NCBI GenBank assembly: GCA_030765045.1
Contig: CM060972.1
Coordinates: forward strand, 56,682,971-56,746,970
Direction of reading: 5' to 3'
Length of the DNA: 64,000 bases
From: Tenodera sinensis
Lineage: Eukaryota > Arthropoda > Insecta > Mantodea > Mantidae
Below the pieces are notes generated by a model. It ran no database searches, had not been told where the DNA came from, and saw only the letters and a list, made by a program, of their open reading frames with translations. This document shows, piece by piece, positions 43,179-53,935 of the stretch. Numbering within the stretch: the stretch's first letter is position 1; every line of letters starts with the position of its first letter. Made by a program: the position numbers and the translations under genes.

Positions 43179-44414
43179 GTATGTAACTTATCTGTACAAG
43201 AACATGTGCTTATTTGCAAATTTATGTTTTATTTGTTTTCATAACAGGCCTGATAGACATCTCATTGATTTAGTAGTTTGCTTCTGGGTAATCCAAATGT
43301 TCATTGATTTAGATTACCTCTGGTCCCACCTAATCCACATACAAAAGGCCCTTGTGTACTGACAGACTGTCATTGAGTCAGTTTAATCCTCTCCCTCTCT
43401 CTCCCCGCTCTCACAATGACTGCTTCACATCTAGACTTGTGCGCTGTTCGGCTCCAACCAGCTCGCCTGAACAATTGGTTGATGTTAGCTGTGTACCAGT
43501 TTGGACTCCCATTCCCTTTTGTTTCAACAGAGTTCACTGGTTGGAATCACTCTGTTGATGACAATGAGTCGACCACGCACTTCCTACCAGCTCAACTCAA
43601 GTATCTCAGGCTTGTGCAGAAGAATACAGGTTTCCTTGTGCTCGCGTGATCAGCCAGGGTCAGTTAGTGCTGTGAATCTGAGCTGAGATCCTTCTCGGCA
43701 AGCCAATTGCTGTTTCTTGGTCAGGCTTTCTGACTCCTTTGTGGGCGTGCTCGATATTTGTTTAAAGGTTATATTCCTATATTGACAAATTGAGAGGAAC
43801 CAAAGGGTATTTTCTTGTTAGGCATTACTGCCATGTTATGTGAATTATTTGTCCTTTTAACAGGATGGGTTTATTGTTACGATTTGTCTAATTCTGTAGA
43901 GTTACCATTTTACTGTGTTAATTCTTGAAGATTTACATCTGTTATATATAAATGCAGATACTTTTATTAGTAACTGAGGCCAGTGTAATGAGCAATATTA
44001 CATGAATATTTGCTTCATTTACCAACTTATAATTTATTAAGAGTAGTATATTTTCAGGTCGGTTAGTACTTCTAAGTAGGGCAGGCACACAAGCCATGAC
44101 AGTCTCGTGATAACGAACGGTGAACCGGAACCCCGTTCCAACGCTTTCTTCAAAACCAATGACTTCGCGCTACCTAGGCCACGCCTCGAGTTGTCAACAA
44201 AAACGGATAGCATATACCTCAGGCGTTGTTCATTTCACGACACAGTTATGACCATGCAATGTTTTTGTATTAACGTTCTCCAACGTAGTGTCATATCGGA
44301 CGGTGAATGAATGAAATGGATGAAATGATGCTCGAATTAATCCAGGTCCATAGAGCTTAGGGTTACGCGATATTCGTCTTCTCAGGATAAGGGAGAACCT
44401 CGGAAAAAAGCTCA
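43179..44414. other. Nothing certain; possible terminal exon at 43864-43899
   Basis: At 43864, after CCTTTTAACAG, the phase-0 frame reads DGFIVTICLIL then TAG (43897-43899). It could end the alternative NOL4 form, but with eleven codons the support is slight. The remainder is unannotated unique sequence. Confidence 0.25.
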
Positions 44415-44930
44415 CCCTAATCGGAATGGCTCAGACGGTAACGTCTATGGCCCGCATTCGGGAGGTTGCGAGTTCGATCTTCGTAGCCGAACTTCCTGTC
44501 CTATGGGTTTTTTCGGAGCTTACCCCGGGTCGCCAGGCGAATGCTGGGAAGGATTTCCGCATCCCCCGAATTTCCTGTTTATCCATTTCGTTACATAAAT
44601 CATTCCATTTCACCCTTCATCCCGTTAGGTTTCTTTCAGGGTTGGAAGTGTCGGCGAGCGTCGCAGCAGCACGACAGGGGGAACAAATGAGCTCTGGAAA
44701 TTTCGCCCCTGGATTGGACGGCGAGTCACTGATTTCCGGGCTCCCCATTGGATGGCGCAAGCCCGAGGCGGGAGGGGGACTAAGCGAGCCTACGCCGGGG
44801 TGCTTCTAACTGGGAAAATGTAGGGACCCTGCCATCTGTTCTATCCTGGCAGGGCATAGGAGCAAAAGATCGCCTTTTGGTCGAGGTGCAAGTCCCCGTC
44901 CGCAAGTTGTCACTGAGTCATTGTTATTGG
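44415..44930 (+). repeat. SINE-3, longest copy
   Basis: Head AATGGCTCAGACGGTAACGTC (A box) and GGTTGCGAGTTCGATC (B box). Body GGTTTTTTCGGAGCTTACCCC, CTGTTTATCCATTTCGTTAC, the ATTGGACGGCGAGTC and GCGAGCCTACGCCGGGGTGC blocks. It ends near the GT-rich TTGTGTTGTGTTGTG. At ~500 bases it is unusually long for a SINE. Confidence 0.65.
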
Positions 44931-45070
44931 TTTGTGTTGTGTTGTGTTAGACGAAGAGAAAAAACAACTAACTCACCGAAGTGGATACATACTAAGCTAC
45001 CAATCATCAAAATATCTGCACCCTGGGCCAAAGTTTTCCTTATCTGAGTGTGTATACCCCAGGTCTCATA

Positions 45071-45391
45071 TTTTTACTTTCTCTACTATGTATAGTAAAG
45101 TAATGGAAGCATTGTAATCTACCCAAAAATTCAATGTCGAGATTTCACCGGAAACATGTGTTTAGAGGCACCCTGAATCAAAAAAAAAAAAAAAAAGAAA
45201 AAAAAAAGCACTTTCAGAAAGAGATCCGCGCGCGCGCGTGTCTGTCTGTGTGTCAGCCTATGGACAGGATAACTTAAAAATGAAAAGTCAGTTAAAAACC
45301 ACAGTTGACATTTATGTCTTTCGAGGATGCGATACGAAGATTTTAAAGAAAATTGCTCCACCCTAAACTACGCCTTACATGGAACATTTTC
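45071..45391 (+). mobile_element. Rep-A, left third only
   Basis: TTTTTACTTTCTCTACTATG with the terminal hairpin, an A-run (45180-45206), CG/TG repeat at 45227-45245, GTTAAAAACCACAGTTGAC and CCTTACATGGAACATTTTC. It is cut at about 45391, where unrelated sequence begins. Confidence 0.7.
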
Positions 45392-46017
45392 TGTCATGTT
45401 TGGAACACTGCTTATCTACTGCGCATGCTCAGATAACAACTGAATCTGGATCGCGTCGGAACAACCCTCGTACTCAGGCTATAAAGAATCACAGATTAAT
45501 AATGACTCAAGGAATGTTGCAACCGTACAAACTTCCAAACTAATTCTGAGAGCGTGCTCGATTGTGCATGTGCGTAAGAAAATGTGGGTATTAGTTCGGA
45601 AGGCGTTCAGAACGTGCTCAGAACCGCTTGTTGGAACAAACCTAACGTCAGCTCATGTCAGACAGCACATCGCTAGTCACATGTCTACTGCGAGCTGGTG
45701 GTGCAAATTAACCTGCAATGCGACAGTCGGTGACAAATGAGCGATATCTTCCTTTACATCGCACATAGGTGAGATCATCAGTTGTTTCTAAAACATATTT
45801 CTGTCGCTGTAGTATGTGAGTTAGAAATTATTTGCCGCTAAGCATTTAGATTTCCGAAATTGAGAGTTAAAGGTGAAGTTTTAAATTGTACGAAGTTTTA
45901 TAGGGAATGCTTGTTAAACACGCGAATTATATACGACACTGCGTAGTGATAGTTAAACATACTCTTGTACAGAATTCCTGGTAAATGTTTGTAAAACATG
46001 AAACAAACATTTCAACT
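45392..46017. other. Nothing recognised
   Basis: Slightly higher GC with scattered CpG; no open segment or repeat match. Confidence 0.35.
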
Positions 46018-46166
46018 CATTTGATATGTTGTACTCAAGACTTTCTTAGCTCTTGCACAACCGATTTGTTTCATGATAATTCAGATAAACGTTTGCAGCA
46101 ATTATCTTACTGCTAATTTACGTGTAGGTGAAAGGGAAATGTCTTTAATGATAGTCAAATGTTTTC
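46018..46166 (-). mobile_element. Rep-A end fragment
   Basis: Minus-orientation right end (GACTTTCTTAGCTCTTGCAC, GTGTAGGTGAAAGGGAAATG, GATAGTCAAATGTTTT), abutting the next Rep-A copy head to head. Confidence 0.55.
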
Positions 46167-47050
46167 TGTACTACGTACAGTAAAGTAGAGGAAGTATTGT
46201 ATTCTACTCAAACATTTGATGTCGAGATTTCACTGGAAATATATGTTTTGAGGCCCCTAAATAAAAAAAAAAAAAAAGCATTTTAGAAAAAGATGTGTGT
46301 GTGTGTGTGGGTGTGGGTGTGGGTGTGTGGGTGTGGGTGGGGGTGGGGGTGTGGGGGCGTGGGCAGTATAATTCAGAAAGGAAAAGTCGGTTAAAAACCA
46401 AAATTGGTATTTAAGTTTAACATCTTTCAAGGATGCGACACGAAGATTTTGAAGAAAATTGCTCCACCTTAAACTACTCTTTAAATTGAAAATTTTTATT
46501 TTTTTGAAAGTGGCTCCAACGATTTTGATTAAAATGTCATATGTTTGAGATAATGACAAATGAAATGTGTATCTTGAATTTTCTGGGTGTAGTCCATGTA
46601 GTCCTATTAACGCTAGAAGACTTTCGAATAACTTGTAAACCTAAGAGATAGACCAAATCTTACTATACAAAAATATAGATCTCACTGAAACACACAATTT
46701 ATGTTCAAATAATTTTTATTTTTTGTACAGTGAACCATTTCGGTGATAGTGCTAGTTATTTATGTCATTTTCGGAAAAGTGTAGCTCTCCTCAAATCAAT
46801 ATTATTATTAATTTTGTTACGTTATGTGTGCAAAGAGAACGGAATCTCAAAGCTTTAAAAGATTTGACTATCGCTCAAAGCCTACTGTATTCTAATATTT
46901 CCCTTGCACCTACAAGGAAATAAGCAATAAGATAATTTCTGCAAATGTTTATCTCAACTAACACGAAGAAGATATAAAGAATAGGATTTTGTAAGAATGG
47001 TTAGTACAAGAGTAGGGAAAATCATATGAGTTCAACACATCAGATTTTTT
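46167..47050 (+). mobile_element. Rep-A full-length copy
   Basis: Begins CTGTACTACGTACAGTAAAGTAGAG and ends GTACAAGAGTAGGGAAAATCATATGAG..CATCAGATTTTTT. The TG core has become (GGGTGT)n at 46296-46365. Confidence 0.75.
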
Positions 47051-47654
47051 ATCTGAAGTTGCAAACCCGTTTTTCTCCTAACTAGGCGAGTATTCGATGA
47101 CGTTTTTTCAGCAGAAGAACTAGACGCTAATTTCACTGTGATTCGTGTTTGCCTGCTCCAAACAACTGCATGGAGATGTGCATTTTTCTGGTTTGCAGCG
47201 TTGTTGAAATCTAAAATCTGGTAGCAGTATTTCCCTTGCGGGTTGTACCTACTCCAAGATTTGCTACGGCTTTTGTTGCGATTGTGTATCTCGAGATTTA
47301 TCGCCACGAAACGACAGGGCTGCAATTTGTTGCTCCAATCCTGCTATTTAGCCAGAAGGTCGATTACAGCAGATTGCAGTTTTCCTGCATCGTGTTTTAG
47401 AGAAATAACTCAAGATAAATATTCATATTTTAGCGATAATTTTAACTGCACGGAAACAAAGTGTCAACTAAGGTAGTACATGTATGGCAAGTTTAATGAA
47501 AAAAGACTACCTTATTTCTGTTGACATTTGTAAATGCGAAAAATGCATAATTTGTCTCCGGGCGCAATTTTTAAATGTGTCACGTGGGTTTGAATGTAAC
47601 CTATGCATTTAAATCCTTTATAGCTGATTTTTCGCTATTGATATTCTCAGCATT
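47051..47654. other. No recognised gene
   Basis: The minus frame 47032-47325 (97 codons, Arg/Ser-rich) shows no family motif I recognise, and its end overlaps Rep-A. Confidence 0.35.
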
Positions 47655-48780
47655 TTAACTTTCTTTACTACGTATAGTAAGTAGAGGATGTATTGTATTG
47701 CACCAAAAATTCTATGTCGAAATTTCACCGGAAATATACAGGATGGAAGGCAAGTCATTACATTCCTTCTAACATATGCTTCACAGACAAAAAGTCTAAT
47801 GGTATTTTGTTCTTAGATCAGTCAATTTTGAAAAAGAAAATAGTTTTTTATCCCAATTGGATGCGTAATTCCACAAGAATGTACGAAGATAACAGTTTAC
47901 TTCTAAGATGCGTAGAGTAACTTATTTCTGACATAGCTTCTGTAGTAATTGTGGGACATTACACAGGGTTACGAAATAATTAATCACTTAAAAGACATGA
48001 AGGAATACTACAAGCTGCTCTCTCACGCGTTATGTAAGTCGACAACGTTGCGTTGAGGTTGGTCAGGGAATTCACTTTTTGTGAATGTAAACAGGCCGGG
48101 CGCTTTCGCTTTCGCTGGGAGCTAACATTTGTGATTGACCTACACTCGCACAGTAAACTCGGAAGGACAAGGCAGGGCATCAGTTTGTTTTCAAGAAGCA
48201 CCGTTACTGTGTTTGTTTATCCACTGAGCTAGGGAAAGTGTCACCCACACAATCTGCAGTGTTGCCAGCTTGTTTACGACAAAACTAAAATATCTCCGTA
48301 GAAAAAGGTCAGAGACAAAAACGTAAGATGCAAAATGTGTTCCAAATATCGAGATCTACCACTGGTTTAAACTAATGTAATGGCTTCCCTTCCACCCGAA
48401 TGTTTTAAGGCCCGTAAATACTTAAACTGTATGGGAGGCAGTAATCTATGACATTACTCGTCTAGCGCTTAAACGAAGCACCGCAGCAAAAAGTATCTAA
48501 AATAATGTTATCTATCAGCTTCTATAGTTTAACGGTCTAATTTTGGGACAACTATATACTTTTCTGCGAATAGCTTGTGAAGTCCTATATGTCTGGAAGG
48601 GATTCTGTGTGATTTTGCACAACTAGTAAAGTTTGAGATATAGCCGAACATATACTAGAGAAAAGGGTGAAACTCTTCAAAACATTTATTTCAAATAGCC
48701 TTTTGTAGCATCAGGTGTTTGAGATATACTTTATTATCAAGCACTGTGCTATTTAGTCCTTTCTCGGGATGTCACGGAAT
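47655..48780 (+). mobile_element. Rep-A, diverged, split by a TIR element
   Basis: The left end (AACTTTCTTTACTACGTATAG.., TTTCACCGGAAATATA) stops at 47739 and the next family motif (TGTTTTAAGGCCCG) resumes at 48402. Further diverged family blocks follow (GCACAACTAGTAAAGTTTGAGATATAGCC; TTTGAGATATACTTTATT). Confidence 0.5.
47740..48401. mobile_element. Non-autonomous TIR element nested in Rep-A
   Basis: Left end GGATGGAAGGCAAGTCATTACATT, right end (reverse complement) GGGTGGAAGGGAAGCCATTACATT. It is ~660 bases with no transposase motif. The precise target duplication is not clear. Confidence 0.6.
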
Positions 48781-49143
48781 TTTTAGGCCAGTATATATTT
48801 AAACATTTGACTATCGATTTGGTTTCCTTTGTCCACCTTGTACCTTTAATAAAATGTCTATACTAAGTTCAGTCTTAGGTTTGTCCGCGTCTAAACAAAC
48901 CCATGTGACCAGTGCACCGTGGTACGACAGGGTAGCAATGCGTGCAGGGAAGTAGTCCCATCCTAGTAATCTGAGTTTTATAATGAATTTGTCGTTGCAT
49001 GATGTAATATTCTACACAAATACCTAAGTGGTTAATTAATGCTGATGTATGCTGATAAACAGAGCTACAAGTCCCAACATGCAACTCGTGTGAGTACATG
49101 ATATCAGAGTATTGCTTACAGCCAGCAGTTTCTATTTAGAATC

Positions 49144-49368
49144 ATGGCGGACGGCCGCGGTGAATTTGCTCTTGTATCTTCGTCGACTTATGCAAAGCAT
49201 AACGCGGGAAAACCATTGACTAGTGGTGAAAAAACAATAGTGTTTAACGTTTATTATAAGTTGTGTGAGAAATATCCAACTGTTCCCGTCAAAGAAGTAG
49301 CGAAATTACCTTCTGAGTTCACCGGTTTTTTGAGTACCAGTATAAACAGTGCTTGCAAAGAAAAATAG
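49144..49368 (+). CDS. Short ORF with transposase-type helix-turn-helix start
   Basis: The 74-codon frame starts ATGGCGGACGGC and encodes KPLTSGEKTIVFNVYYKLCE, then EVAKLP and a tail ending KEK. This resembles the N-terminal DNA-binding region of insect DDE_3 transposases ('..L...EK.IV.NV...' then 'VA...GVS..T'). The second helix is disrupted after EVAKLP, and no DDE domain follows. It is either a transposon relic or a small unrelated protein. Confidence 0.35.
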   Translation: MADGRGEFALVSSSTYAKHNAGKPLTSGEKTIVFNVYYKLCEKYPTVPVKEVAKLPSEFTGFLSTSINSACKEK

Positions 49369-49619
49369 TAATTATGACGTGTGCATCGTTTATTTTGTTG
49401 TGACTATCAATCTTATCGTCTCTAGTTACATGTTAGTCACTCTTTAAATTGACGGAATAAGGGATCGTATCCTTTCTGTTACGTATCGCATGCACTCAAC
49501 ACATGGTTGTGACAGTGTTTCTGGCGCGAATGGCGGAAGGATACATTATAACTGTGCACTGGCCACTTGGGTTCAGTTTCGCGCGGATCAACCTTAGAAT
49601 GAATAGATAGTAGTGACTA

Positions 49620-50047
49620 AGCTCTCTCTCTCTCACATACACACACACACACACACACACCTTTTTCTAAAACTGATGTTTTTTAGATTCAGGTGTCCTC
49701 AAAACATGCATTTCCGTGGTCGAGCGGTTAGCGCGCTCGCCTACCACCTAAGCGGCTCGGGTTCGATCCCAGGGACCCGCATGTGGTATTCGTGGTGGAC
49801 GAAGCGGCGTCAGAGCGGGTTTTCTCCGGGTGCTCCGGTTTCCCCCGCCATCTCATTCCACCGGTGCTCCATCTTCATTCCATGTATCATCAGTGTCACC
49901 ACCTGCGGTGCCGTAGTAGCAAAAGCGGGTGTTAAACACTACAACAACAAAACATGTATTTGCAGTAAAATATTGACATCGAAATTTTGGGGTGAATACA
50001 ATAAATACTTCCCTTACCTACTATGTATATGTAGTAGAGAAAATAAT
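49620..50047 (-). mobile_element. Rep-A left-end fragment, split by SINE-1
   Basis: Minus orientation: TC/AC microsatellite core (49622-49662), CCTCAAAACATGCATTTC, then (after the SINE) TTTGCAGTAAAATATTGACATCGAAATTTTGGG and ACTATGTATATGTAGTAGAGAAAATAA. Confidence 0.65.
49715..49948 (+). repeat. SINE-1, best-preserved copy
   Basis: CCGTGGTCGAGCGGTTAGCGC (A box), GGGTTCGATCCCAGGGACC (B box), full body and CACTACAACAACA tail. Imperfect duplications AAAACATGCATTT / AAAACATGTATTT (49701, 49949) flank it inside Rep-A. This copy is a useful family reference. Confidence 0.85.
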
Positions 50048-50704
50048 AGGTTCTATGAGTGCAACAGTTTTTTGATTACTCCACAGATTGCACCATTGCT
50101 AGTTCCTTAAGTTCGAGAACAGACTTGAAGTTGATTTCGGGAAACTGATGACAATTTCTGCTTCAGCGATTAGTACCCGCATTTCTTGAGCTTCAACCAC
50201 GCCCTTTACGATTAACCCATATTTTCTGAGAAAAACCGCTTAGCCCCACCATTCAGTCGTAGCACACTTAGCTATGACATTGCTGAAAAATCATCACGTT
50301 AAGAACCGATTATAAGATATTAGCTGAAATAACCTGCGGCGCACGTGGTTTCACGATTTATCCCTAAAACCTTCGCACTTAAGCTGCACTTGTCCAATAG
50401 CCTTGTATTTCTTTGGAGACATTTAAAAGTACTACTTAAACGCTTAAACAAATATTTTATTAAAACTCTTGGGATACCAGAAGAAATAAAGCTAAACTAA
50501 ATACATGAATAAAAACACCGGGAAGACTGTGCAAAAGCACTGTTGAACTGTCAGAAGTACCACAGGAAGGAAAGCGAGTAGAGAAAAGCATGTGAATGTA
50601 ATATGTTGCATTTGATCTCGATAATATAGTAAAGGGTATGAATTGCTTGAAGAAGAGTGATGAGAGAAATGCATGTGAATGTATTATGTATAAAAAAAGT
50701 GAGT
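50048..50704. other. No recognised gene
   Basis: AT-rich; minus frames 50460-50736 overlap in several frames and lack motifs. ATGCATGTGAATGTA-type words repeat loosely at 50590 and 50670. Confidence 0.4.
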
Positions 50705-51296
50705 AGAGTTGTCCAAAACTCACAAATAACAAGCAATATCTCAGAAATGGTTCACTTCACAAAAAACTCATTTAGATATAAATTGTGTGTTTTAGCAAGA
50801 TTTACATTTTTTGTACTGTAAAGTTTGGTCTATCTCTTACGGTTTAACAGTTATGCAAAAGTCATTCAGAGTAAGTAGGACTTCATGGGCTATAGCAAGA
50901 AAATTCAAAATATACATTTCATTTGTCATCAAAATATCTCAAACATATGACATTTTAATCAAAATCGTTAGGCATTTTCAAGAAAATCAAAATTTTCGAA
51001 AAATGTTCCATGTAAAGGGTAGTTTAGGGTGGGGCTATTTGCTTCAAAATCTTCGTGTCGCATCCTTGAAAGACATTAAACTTAAATACCAACTTTGGTT
51101 TTTAACCGACTTTTCGTTTTTGAGTTATGCTGTCCACAGACTGACACACAGACACACACGGACCTTTTTCTAAAAATGCTCTTTTTTTGGACACAGGGGG
51201 CCTCAAAACATATATTTCTGGTGAAATCACGACATCGAATTTTTGGGTGGGTTACAATATTTCTTTACTTTACTATATATAGTAGAGAAGGTAAAA
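50705..51296 (-). mobile_element. Rep-A, left two thirds
   Basis: From AAACTCACAAATAACAAGCAATATCTC to TACTATATATAGTAGAGAAGGTAAAAACC, in family order. The end past the AAATATCTC block is missing. Confidence 0.7.
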
Positions 51297-52190
51297 ACCT
51301 CTATGAAAAAACATTTAGGTTTGCCAGTTTTAATGTATTCGGATGAATGATATAGCAGTCCTTAAGGAACGAACGTTCTTTTTATATAATAGGTACATAG
51401 TATAACCTTGATAACATTGGCTCAAATTCCCAAACATATCCCCAGCATACTTCCAATACAAATTCCGCTTAACAGTTAAATGTTTCATGGTGCTTGAAAT
51501 TCTACTTTTTTGAAGCAGTGCAGTAAGTTCTCTGACCACTTTTTGCATCGTTCCGCGTTAATGGCACATATCTGTCCGCATTCTTGAAGTGTCAATGTAC
51601 AACCGGAACTGCTGCAATTAGTGGCTAACGACAGATTGATTGATTGATTCATTGTTTAGACTTAAACGTTATTTCCAGAGTGCAAGCTGCACTCTATAAT
51701 TAATTATTTGACTCGAAAGTTAATGCTTTTCTAACCACTTCTAGAAGCTGTTGTGTATACGACTATTACATATAGGGTTCTAAAGACAGTGGAAGATGGA
51801 TAATTCGAAGCTTTTCAACTTTTCGAATGATGGCAACCTTTTTCGTAAAAGGTATAGTTATGTACTGAACATACGGTTTACTAAGAGAAATAATGGCATT
51901 GATCTGCAACACACTGCAAACAGTAGAAAGCTCAAACGACAACTGAAGGTGCACGTGTTTTAAACAAGGGATGTAGAAGCTCAAGGCCGGCAGCGAGGAA
52001 AGCTTTACCACCCCCAAACTGCATTCCAACTGCATTGTGGCAAAACAACCCCGTAGCGGTGATTTCTTTTGCAGAAACACCTGAACGAAGTTATATTCAA
52101 TTTCCGCGTTTAGATTAATTTTCCATTGACATATCTGAACAAAAACTTCGAATAAAAGAAAATGAAATTAGAATTACATGTTATTCTTAA
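51297..52190. other. Nothing recognised
   Basis: AT-rich; a short GATT tandem run at 51633-51648. Confidence 0.4.
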
Positions 52191-53380
52191 TTTCTCTACT
52201 ACTTTTAGTAAAGTAGAAGTATTGTACTCCACCCAAAAATTCGATGTCGAGGTTTCACCAGAAATATAGGTTCTGAGGCCCCCTGAATTCAAAAAAGAAA
52301 TATTTTTACTTTCTCTACTGGTAGGTAGAAGGAAGGATTACATTCCACCCAAAAATTCGATGTCGAGATTTCACCAGAAATATGTTTTCAGACACCCTGA
52401 ATAAAAAAAGCATTTTTAGAAAAAGGTCCTTGTTTCTGTTTCTGTCTGTCAGTCTGTGTGCCTATCAGTCTGTGGACAGCATAACTCAAAAACGAAAAGT
52501 CGGTTAAAAACCAAAGTTGGTATTTAAGTTTAATGCCTTTCAAGGATGCGACACGAAGATTTTGAAGAAAATAGCCCAACGCTAAACTACCCTTCACATG
52601 GAAGATTTTTCGAAAATTTTGATTTTCTTGAAAATGGCTCTAACGATTTTGATCAAAATGCCATATGTTTAAAATATTTGACAAATGAAATGTATATTTT
52701 GAATTTTCTGGCTATAGCCTATGTAGTCCTGTTTCTCTGGATGACTTTGGAATAACTCGTAAACCGTAAGAGATAGACTAAATCTTAGTGTACAAAAAAT
52801 GTAGATCTCGCTGAAGCACATTTTGTCTATTTTTTTTTTTTTATTTTGAAGGGAACCATTTTGGAGATATTGCTTGTTATTTGTCAGTTTCGGAAAGCTT
52901 AACACTTTCGTGAAATGGAACATCGTTCATTTTTTTATATGTTAAGCGTGCAAAGAGAACGGGATCTCAAAGCTTTAAAACATTTGACTATCGCACAAAG
53001 CCTACTGTATTCTAATATTCCTCTGGCACCAACAAGAAATAAGAAAAGATAATTTCTGCAAATGTTTATCTCAACTAATACGAAGAAGATATAGGAATAA
53101 GAGTTTGTAAGAATTCTTACTACAAGAGTAGAGAAAGTCATGTGAGTGCAACACATCAGAATTTTTCATATGTTAACCGTGCAAAGAGAACGGAATTTGA
53201 AAGCTTTAAAAGATTTGCTATCGCACAAAGCCTACTGTATTCTAATATTCCTCTTGCACCAACAAGAAATAAGCAAAGATAATTTCTGCAAATGTTTATT
53301 TCAACTAACACGAAGAAGAAATAGGAATAAGAGTTTGTAAAGAGTAGAGAAAGTCATGTGAGTACAACACATCAGATTTT
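52191..53380 (+). mobile_element. Rep-A with partially duplicated ends
   Basis: A left-end fragment (52191-52304) is followed directly by a complete copy (52305-53157) and then by a second right-end segment (53158-53380; repeats GCAAAGAGAACGGAATT.. to GTAGAGAAAGTCATGTGAGT). The order is left / full / right. Confidence 0.75.
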
Positions 53381-53734
53381 TTTTAATTGCAATGAAATTT
53401 ACATTCTGCTTCAGAATCTCGAAATGAATAGTTATCTTGAAATTTGTTAATTAAATATAGGAAAATATGGTTAAAACCTACAAATGTGGGCCCTACACAT
53501 ATGGAAGATCATTATGTCTGTTACCGTCATTATTTGCAACCAATGGTGGCACGTGTAGCAAGGGTAGAGCATGACTTTGCACTTGGAAAGCTGGCGTTCT
53601 AATTGAGTTAAGTATGTGAATGAAATCATAGACAGAGATACCTACTTAATACTTATAATTTTGCAGCTTGCGATCCTTAACTGAGCCTCGATAAACTCCT
53701 CAGCAAGGGCAGGCATAGTTGAAAGCCCTCGCCA

Positions 53735-53935
53735 TCAGCAAAACCCTGTACCGGATTTTTGTGGCTAGAGTCAGACGACCTCGGTTCGAACACCGAGTGA
53801 GCCAATCTTTGCTTACTCAGGATAGCCTCAGGAAATTGCCAGGTTTTTCCCCCTCCACCTGGGCCTAGCAGCACGAAAACAAAGCAATGCATCACCACTT
53901 TTTGTAAACCTGGAATGCTTCGAAAACTTCAGCCC
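53735..53935 (+). repeat. tRNA-derived SINE (SINE-4-like)
   Basis: CGACCTCGGTTCGAACACCGAG (B box) followed by GAAATTGCCAGGTTTTTCCCCC and AAAGCAATGCATCACC. The body resembles 15765-16165. Confidence 0.5.

Noticed and set aside
47032..47325. 97-codon Arg/Ser-rich minus frame
   Set aside because: No motif, start context or splice signals, and its end overlaps Rep-A.
49613..50110. 165-codon open frame
   Set aside because: It reads through a TC/AC microsatellite, SINE-1 and Rep-A.
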